This document shows positions 58,674 through 64,000 of a DNA stretch of 64,000 bases, piece after piece. Numbering within the stretch: the stretch's first letter is position 1; each line of letters opens with the position of its first letter. The notes under the pieces are model-generated. The model made no database searches. It was not told where the DNA came from and saw only the letters and a list, made by a program, of their open reading frames with translations. The stretch covers positions 1 through 64,000 of the forward strand of contig DATMRT010000043.1 in the NCBI GenBank assembly GCA_035565975.1. The letters are read 5' to 3'. The translations under genes and the position numbers were made by a program. This DNA is from Ga0077530 sp035565975 (GTDB taxonomy: Bacteria > Pseudomonadota > Alphaproteobacteria > Rhizobiales > Hyphomicrobiaceae).

Positions 58674-59720
58674 TCACGCCCCTTCGCCGCGCACGATCGT
58701 CTGGTCGATGGCACCAAAGATACTGGCGCCCTCGGCGTCGCGCACCTCGAGCTTCATGCGGTCGCCGAACCGGAGAAACGGCGTCTTCGGCGCGCCCGAG
58801 AGGAGGGTTTCGACCACACGAACTTCCGCCAGGCAGGTATAGCCGGCGCCGCCTTCCTCGATGGGCTTGCCGGGGCCGCCGTCGAGCTTGTTCGAAACCG
58901 TGCCCGAGCCAATGATCGTCCCGGCGCCGAGGCGCCGCGTCTTGGCCGCATGCGCGATCAGATCGGCAAAGGAGAAGGTCATGTCGAGCCCGGCGTTGGG
59001 CCGGCCGATCAGCTTGCCGTTGATGCTGGCGAGCAAAGGGAGATGCAACTTACCCTCGCGCCATGCAGGGCCGAGTTCGTCCGGCGTCACGACAACGGGC
59101 GCGAAGGACGATGCGGGCTTGCCATGGAAGAAGCCGAAACCCTTGGCCACTTCGTTCGGTATGAGGTTGCGCAGCGAAATGTCGTTGACGAGCGCCACGA
59201 GACGCACGTGATCGAGAGCCTCGGCGGCTGTCACGCCCATGGGCGTATCGCCGACGATCACGGCAAGCTCGCCTTCGAGATCGATGCCCCAGGCTTCGTC
59301 GGCGACCGGCACCGGCTCCATGGCGCCGATGAACACATCCGAGCAGCCCTGATACATGAGCGGGTCGGAATGGAAGCTCGCCGGCATCTCGGCGCCGCGC
59401 GCCCTGCGGGCGAGTTCCACGTGATTGATGTAGGCCGAGCCATCCGCCCACTGATAGGCGCGGGGGAGGGGCGCCATGGCATGGCGCGGCTCGAAGGCGA
59501 TAACAGGGAGCCGCGAGGTGGCGCCGCTCGTTGTCGAGCCTTCAAGCTCGGCGGATATGCGCTCGGCCGGGAGTGCGTAGGTATCCCAATCGTCGAGGAG
59601 CAGTTGCAGCGTGTCGAGGCCGGCAATCGTGTCGGCCGCCCGCACCGCCCTGGTGAGATCACGGGAAACGATCACGAGTTCGCCGTCGCGCGTGCCGTTG
59701 CGAAGAGTCGCGAGCTTCAT
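58674..59720 (-). CDS. Fumarylacetoacetate hydrolase family protein
   Basis: This C-C bond hydrolase has 348 residues. Metal-binding DLEGELAVIVG and VNDISLRNL, plus HGKPASSFAPVVV and GSGTVSNK, belong to the FAH superfamily. It could be a true fumarylacetoacetase-like or acylpyruvase enzyme of aromatic breakdown. The start ATG 59720 has GGGAGAGG. It follows the ThiO-like gene by 16 bases in the same direction, so the two may form an operon. Confidence 0.88.
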   Translation of the reverse strand: MKLATLRNGTRDGELVIVSRDLTRAVRAADTIAGLDTLQLLLDDWDTYALPAERISAELEGSTTSGATSRLPVIAFEPRHAMAPLPRAYQWADGSAYINHVELARRARGAEMPASFHSDPLMYQGCSDVFIGAMEPVPVADEAWGIDLEGELAVIVGDTPMGVTAAEALDHVRLVALVNDISLRNLIPNEVAKGFGFFHGKPASSFAPVVVTPDELGPAWREGKLHLPLLASINGKLIGRPNAGLDMTFSFADLIAHAAKTRRLGAGTIIGSGTVSNKLDGGPGKPIEEGGAGYTCLAEVRVVETLLSGAPKTPFLRFGDRMKLEVRDAEGASIFGAIDQTIVRGEGA

Positions 59721-59736
59721 GAGCCTCTCCCTCGTT

Positions 59737-60744
59737 TCAGTCCACGCGCAGGATCGGATGCAGGGCACCGGTCTCGAGGTAGGCAGCGGCGATCTCGGCC
59801 ATCACCGGCGCCAGCAGATAGCCATGCCGGAAGGCGCCGTTGACGAGAAGGCGTCGCCCCTTGGCGACGATGCGCGGCACGTTGTCCGGAAAGGCAGGTC
59901 GCACACCCGACGAGAGCTCGAGAATCTCGGCCTCGCCAAAACCCGGATGCAACGCGTAGGCCGTGCCGAGCAGATCGAGCGCCGAGCGCACGGTGACAGG
60001 GCCTGCGTCGTCGCGCTCGATGACCGTCGCGCCGACCATATAACGGTCGCCACTCCACGGCACGACATAAAGGCCGAAGCGCGGATGGAGCAGCCGCACA
60101 GGCCGCTTGAGATTAACCTCGCGGCTGCGCAGCACGGCCATCTCGCCGCGTACGCCGCGCAGTGTCGGCAGATCCTCGCGGGCAGCGAGGCCGCGGCAGT
60201 CGATGACGACCCCGCCATCGCTCGCGGCGCGCCAGATCGGACTCGGCACGGCCGTGCCGAAGCGCAGCGTTCCACCGAGCCGGCGGATCTCGCCGACGAG
60301 GAACGAGAGGACCTGCCGCGGCTCCATGTGGCCTTCATCCGGATACCAGAGCGCACGGCCGAAGCGTCCGGCGAGATCGGGCTCGAGCGAGTCGATGGCC
60401 GCCGCATCGATCGTCCGGTGGCCCTCGGTCATGCGGGCAAAGCGCGTTAGCTCGCCCTGATCGCGCGGCGCGGCAACCACCAGGCTGCCGTTCATGACGA
60501 TGTCGGGGACGGCCGCGCGCCAGAGCGCCAGCCCGCGCACGCCCAGTTCCTGCACGATCGGCTCGGCGCCCTCGGCCTCGCAGTAGGGCGCAAGCATGGC
60601 GCCGGCGAAACGGCTCGCGCCGCCGGTCTCGGCCTCGGACATGGCTTCGAGGAGCGTCACGTCGTGCCCGCGCCGGGCCAGCTCGAAGGCCTGCCAGAGC
60701 CCGAAAATGCCGCCGCCGATGATGGTTGCCGAAAGGCGCGCCAC
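59737..60744 (-). CDS. FAD-dependent amino acid oxidase-like protein (ThiO/glycine oxidase type)
   Basis: The 335-residue protein has the FAD motif GGGIFGLWQAFELARRGHDV at 10-29, SRFAGAMLAPYCEAEG, and the C-terminal SSGVRPAFPDNVPRI and NGAFRHGYLLAPVMAE. This fits the ThiO/DAO group, in which glycine oxidase makes dehydroglycine for thiamine thiazole. Other thiamine genes are not adjacent, so ThiO itself is likely but not proven. It probably starts with GTG 60744. Confidence 0.82.
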   Translation of the reverse strand: MARLSATIIGGGIFGLWQAFELARRGHDVTLLEAMSEAETGGASRFAGAMLAPYCEAEGAEPIVQELGVRGLALWRAAVPDIVMNGSLVVAAPRDQGELTRFARMTEGHRTIDAAAIDSLEPDLAGRFGRALWYPDEGHMEPRQVLSFLVGEIRRLGGTLRFGTAVPSPIWRAASDGGVVIDCRGLAAREDLPTLRGVRGEMAVLRSREVNLKRPVRLLHPRFGLYVVPWSGDRYMVGATVIERDDAGPVTVRSALDLLGTAYALHPGFGEAEILELSSGVRPAFPDNVPRIVAKGRRLLVNGAFRHGYLLAPVMAEIAAAYLETGALHPILRVD

Positions 60745-60872
60745 GTGCTCGCTCGCTTTGCGTAGGGGTTTGCCGGTGGCATACCACCATGCTGCCCCGG
60801 TGGCGAGAAGCCCGTCGCCATGCAATGCTGGGCACCCACTAGCAGGGACGCTGCCATACGGGCGAGGGCCAC

Positions 60873-61403
60873 ATGGTTCGGATCGAGCTGCTCGGTGATG
60901 ATGCAACCCCGGAGAGCTTGAGGGAAGTCGAGCGCATCTTCTTCCTGTCGAGCAGCCGCAAGGCCTTTCCGAGCGATGCGGCACGGGCCGAGTTCCAGGA
61001 GCGCTGGCTCGGCCGCTATCTGCTCCATGATCGCGCCCATGCCTTTATCGCGCGGGCAAGTGACGGCCGCATCGCCGGGTATCTGATCGGAAGCCTCGAT
61101 GATCCGGCCGAAGCCGATCGCTTCGACGATATCGGCTACTTCGCCGACTTCGCTGATCTCACTGCGCTCTATCCGGCTCACCTGCACATCAATCTCGATG
61201 AGCCCTGGCGGAGCCAGGGTATCGGCGCGCTTCTGCTCGAGACCTTTGCCGCCCATGCGAGGACGCGGCGCGCGCGTGGCCTTCACATCGTGACCAGCGC
61301 CGGTGCTCGGAATGTCAGCTTCTATGCCCGATGCGGGTTTGAGCCGCTGCGCGAGCTGAGCTGGGAGGGTTCGCGGATCATCTTCATGGGCCGCAAACTA
61401 TGA
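60873..61403 (+). CDS. GNAT-family N-acetyltransferase
   Basis: The 176-residue protein has the acetyl-CoA motif PWRSQGIGALLLETFAAHARTR and ends with NVSFYARCGFEPLRELSWEG. The substrate is unknown. It is divergent from the ThiO-like gene across 128 bases. Confidence 0.86.
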   Translation: MVRIELLGDDATPESLREVERIFFLSSSRKAFPSDAARAEFQERWLGRYLLHDRAHAFIARASDGRIAGYLIGSLDDPAEADRFDDIGYFADFADLTALYPAHLHINLDEPWRSQGIGALLLETFAAHARTRRARGLHIVTSAGARNVSFYARCGFEPLRELSWEGSRIIFMGRKL

Positions 61404-61419
61404 TGCGGGTCGACGGCCC

Positions 61420-61854
61420 CTACCAGCAGGGCTCGAAATCCCCAACGACTACGCCCCGATCCTCCCAATACCGGCAGAAATCCGGAGAATAGGGGAAGAC
61501 GTCCCGCGAGTTGTCCTCGTAGATCGCAGGCGGCAACTGGGGCGGGACACCGCCGGCAACATGGACCCGACCTGGGCGGCGCGGCCGCTTGCGCTGGGCA
61601 AGCGGACGCCCGGGCCGGATCTTGTTGGGGGTGAATGTAGGCCTGATGCGTGGGACCTGGAATGGTCGGAACGCGCGGAGTTGGCCGGTGCTGCGGATCA
61701 CCGAGCCGCTTTTGCTTTCAACCTGGGTGACGAGCGTGAGGTCCGCGCTCCGGATCGGCCGAAGTGCTTGCGACAGTGGCGCTGCCGGCGCTCCGGCCGG
61801 AAGGGCGAATACTGCGATCATCGCAAGAAGCGCGATGGCTCTCTTGTTGCCCAC
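61420..61854 (-). CDS. Exported basic protein of unknown function
   Basis: The 144-residue protein has a signal peptide (AIALLAMIAVFALPAGAPAA) and a Pro/Arg-rich middle (IRPGRPLAQRKRPRRPGRVH). Its end is rich in aromatic residues with two cysteines (SPDFCRYWEDRG and EPCW) that may form a disulfide. GTG 61854 has GGGAG upstream; ATG 61878 is an alternative. No family recognised. Confidence 0.65.
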   Translation of the reverse strand: MGNKRAIALLAMIAVFALPAGAPAAPLSQALRPIRSADLTLVTQVESKSGSVIRSTGQLRAFRPFQVPRIRPTFTPNKIRPGRPLAQRKRPRRPGRVHVAGGVPPQLPPAIYEDNSRDVFPYSPDFCRYWEDRGVVVGDFEPCW

Positions 61855-61976
61855 GATGTGCTGCTCCCAGCGTTGCAACCATAGATTGCATGATTCGCTG
61901 CGGATCGCGGAAAGAAAAAGCAGGCGCCGCGGGGTGCGGCACCTGCCAAATCACATCGGTTGGCTGAGGTTGAGAC

Positions 61977-62342
61977 TCAGCAATAATCCCAGTAGCCATG
62001 GCGCTCGTACGGATCAGCCCAGAACCAGCAGAGGCCCGGGGCCGGGGGCGCATTGTAGGCGTAGTACGCCGAACCGGCGAGCAGGGCGCCCAGCGCGATA
62101 CCGCCGACGATCCGCCCGTAGTACGGCCGGCGATGCCAATGGCGATACGCGTAACGCGGGCGATATCCGCCCCTGTAGTAACGGCGGCCGCGATAATAGT
62201 CGCGAACCTGGACGGCCATCGAGCTGTCGACGCTGGCGCCGTTGGCGAGACCCGGCGTCAACGCTGCTGCGCTCGCCTGCGTCGGGAGTGCGAAGCCAGC
62301 CCCGGCAAGCGCGAATGCCGCTGCCATAAGTGTCTTCTTCAT
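61977..62342 (-). CDS. Exported Tyr/Arg-rich small protein
   Basis: This 121-residue protein has a signal peptide ending ASAAA. A Tyr/Arg/Gly-rich stretch (YYRGRRYYRGGYRPRYAYRHWHRR), one membrane-like helix (IVGGIALGALLAGSAYYAY) and a Cys/Trp-rich end (LCWFWADPYERHGYWDYC) follow. Such composition is common in uncharacterised Hyphomicrobiales envelope proteins. AGGGGAAC lies before the ATG. Confidence 0.72.
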   Translation of the reverse strand: MKKTLMAAAFALAGAGFALPTQASAAALTPGLANGASVDSSMAVQVRDYYRGRRYYRGGYRPRYAYRHWHRRPYYGRIVGGIALGALLAGSAYYAYNAPPAPGLCWFWADPYERHGYWDYC

Positions 62343-62565
62343 GTGTGTTCCCCTGAGATGCGCCGCCAGTGAGGGTGGCGAGGCCGTCGTCGGCTTGAGC
62401 GCCGATTCGGCCTTTATTCCCCCAAGATTGCGACGTCTTGCGTCAGAATGATGGCCCTAAGCTGAACCCCAGCTAACCGCCCTTGATTTGAGCGCGTCGG
62501 CTGGTCATGGCCTTCAAACGCAAGGCTATTGTCGTTTCCGTCGCAGGCTCGAGCTGAAATAAATA

Positions 62566-63972
62566 TCACGAGACCGTGATCGGTTCTGCCCACAGATCAT
62601 AGGAGTCCGCCGCAACGACTTTCGCCTGCAGGAGGTCGCCCGGCGCGAGGCTCGCAGCACCGTTCAGGAACACCGAGCCGTCGATCTCGGGCGCATCCCA
62701 TACGGATCGGCCGACGGCGCCATCCTCGTCCACCTCGTCGATCAGGACCTGCACCGTGCGACCGATGCGGGCGGCCATGATCTCCTCGGAGATCTGCTGC
62801 TGGGCCTGCATGAGGCGGTGCCAGCGCTCTTCCTTGATCTCCTCGGGAACGGCCCCATCAAGGGCATTCGCCGCCGCGCCTGCCACGGGCTCGTACTTGA
62901 AGCAGCCAACGCGATCGAGGCGCGCCTCAGCCAGCCAGTCGAGGAGATACTGGAAGTCCTCTTCCGTCTCGCCGGGAAAGCCGACAATGAAAGTCGAGCG
63001 GATGGCGAGATCGGGACACACGCCGCGCCATGACTTGAGCCGGTCGAGCGTCTTGGCGATAGCGGCAGGGCGCTTCATGGCCCGCAGCACGTTCGGGCTC
63101 GCGTGCTGGAAGGGAATGTCGAGGTAGGGAAGGATCTTCCCCTCGGCCATGAGCGGGATGACCTGATCGACGTGCGGATAGGGATAGACGTAGTGGAGGC
63201 GCACCCACGCACCGAGATCGCCCAACGCCTTTGTCAGATCGTGGAAGCGGGCGGCGAGCGGCTGACCTTTCCACGGGCTCGTCGCGTACTTGAGATCAAG
63301 GCCATACGCGCTCGTATCCTGGCTGATGACGAGCAGTTCTTTCACGCCCGCTTTCACGAGGCGTTCGGCTTCCGTCATGACGTGGTTCGCCGGCCGGCTT
63401 GCGAGATCGCCGCGCAGCGAGGGGATGATGCAAAAGGTGCAGCGGTTGTTACAACCCTCGGAGATCTTCAGATAGGCGTAGTGGCGTGGCGTGAGGCGCA
63501 GGCCCTCGGGCGGCACGAGATCGAGAAAGGGATCGTGCAGCGGCGGCACGACATCGTGCACGGCCTCCATCACGGCTTCGTACTGGTGCGGTCCGGTAAT
63601 CGCGAGCACGCCGGGGTGCGCCTGTCGAATGGTGTCTTTCTCGACACCGAAGCAGCCGGTCACGATGACGCGGCCGTTCTCGGCCATGGCCTCGCCGATG
63701 GCGTCGAGGCTTTCCTGCTTGGCGGAGTCGAGGAAGCCGCAGGTGTTGACGACCACGACGTCGGCGCCATCATAATTCGGTGCGATCTGGTAGCCCTCGG
63801 CCCTGAGCCGCGTGATGATGCGCTCGGAGTCGACGAGCGCCTTCGGGCAGCCGAGCGAGACGAAGCCGACCTTGGGCGGCGCCTTGATCTTGCGCAGACG
63901 CGGGCCGGCCGCCGCCTTGGGCAGGGGCTTATTGGCCGATTTTGTGGCGCGACGGGAGGGGCTTTGGCTCAT
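62566..63972 (-). CDS. rimO: Ribosomal protein S12 methylthiotransferase RimO
   Basis: RimO adds a methylthio group to Asp of ribosomal protein S12 using two iron-sulfur clusters and SAM. The 468-residue protein has the N-terminal cluster cysteines 42, 78 and 107 (SLGCPK, NTCGFLDSAK, TGCFG), the radical-SAM motif C174-X3-C178-X2-C181 (CNNRCTFC) and a C-terminal TRAM domain. A basic 30-residue N-terminal tail is extra. ATG 63972 is the likeliest start. Confidence 0.95.
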   Translation of the reverse strand: MSQSPSRRATKSANKPLPKAAAGPRLRKIKAPPKVGFVSLGCPKALVDSERIITRLRAEGYQIAPNYDGADVVVVNTCGFLDSAKQESLDAIGEAMAENGRVIVTGCFGVEKDTIRQAHPGVLAITGPHQYEAVMEAVHDVVPPLHDPFLDLVPPEGLRLTPRHYAYLKISEGCNNRCTFCIIPSLRGDLASRPANHVMTEAERLVKAGVKELLVISQDTSAYGLDLKYATSPWKGQPLAARFHDLTKALGDLGAWVRLHYVYPYPHVDQVIPLMAEGKILPYLDIPFQHASPNVLRAMKRPAAIAKTLDRLKSWRGVCPDLAIRSTFIVGFPGETEEDFQYLLDWLAEARLDRVGCFKYEPVAGAAANALDGAVPEEIKEERWHRLMQAQQQISEEIMAARIGRTVQVLIDEVDEDGAVGRSVWDAPEIDGSVFLNGAASLAPGDLLQAKVVAADSYDLWAEPITVS

Positions 63973-64000
63973 GGCGCGGGCTTGTAGCCGTTCCAATGCG

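Noticed and set aside
1..64000. tRNA, rRNA, CRISPR arrays, prophage or genomic island
   Set aside because: No tRNA-like cloverleaf ends, regularly spaced repeats, integrase, phage or plasmid genes were seen, and composition is even across the window.

Overview
The window is GC-rich (roughly two-thirds G+C) chromosomal DNA from an alphaproteobacterium. It is most like the Hyphomicrobiales: GTG starts are common, genes are packed and often overlap by 1-4 bases, rpoH and a ROSE-type RNA thermometer are present, and type III ornithine decarboxylase, RraA-like, DUF882 and LemA/M48 genes occur. I see no rRNA, tRNA, CRISPR array, prophage or transposase. Genus cannot be fixed from the sequence. The sox genes show that thiosulfate or other reduced sulfur compounds are probably oxidised.

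Layout. 0-7 kb: tail of a membrane protein, mutS (-) divergent from maeB (+), then an acyl-CoA synthetase. 7-12.3 kb: envelope block on the minus strand (pal, an OmpA-type exported protein, cpoB, a class A penicillin-binding protein). 12.3-15.9 kb: leuA preceded by a leucine-rich leader peptide and competing hairpins, then an MreB paralogue coupled to a tiny two-helix protein. 16-20.5 kb: soxA-soxX-soxB and a CcdA-type thiol transporter. 20.5-30.8 kb: housekeeping and metabolism (thiD, LysE exporter, coaD, two cyclophilins, fluoroacetate-dehalogenase-like hydrolase, DUF882 protein, lemA-M48 protease, enolase-superfamily enzyme, an unknown protein). 31-33 kb: hsp20 with a heat-shock promoter and a ROSE hairpin, then gatB. 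33.4-43 kb: RmlD-like reductase, YqaA-like and RraA-like proteins, rsfS-rlmH, a crotonase, an MBL hydrolase, ornithine/lysine decarboxylase, PAP2 phosphatase, old-yellow-enzyme reductase and a small tyrosine phosphatase. 43.3-44.2 kb: rpoH with a clear terminator. 44.3-48.4 kb: a tight operon of a luciferase-like monooxygenase, a two-subunit thiamine-diphosphate decarboxylase and a Baeyer-Villiger monooxygenase. 48.6-50.2 kb: yicC-gmk. 50.4-57.8 kb: a ten-gene Mrp-like antiporter operon. 58-64 kb: cupin, fumarylacetoacetase-like enzyme, ThiO-like oxidase, acetyltransferase, two exported small proteins and rimO.

The two best candidates for under-described systems are the antiporter operon and the decarboxylase/monooxygenase operon. 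The antiporter operon has gene order E-F-G-(C-terminal MrpA part)-B-C-D-D-small-D, which matches the antiporter module of archaeal membrane-bound hydrogenases rather than classical MrpABCDEFG, and it has no hydrogenase. The decarboxylase/monooxygenase operon has an unknown substrate.

Two families of intergenic repeats run through the window. One sits mostly in convergent gene junctions (about 7.2, 30.8, 38.7 and 50.3 kb, plus 33.2 kb). The other is a roughly 77-bp imperfect palindrome with CTAAAGC ends (two tandem copies near 19.6 kb, one at 34.4 kb).
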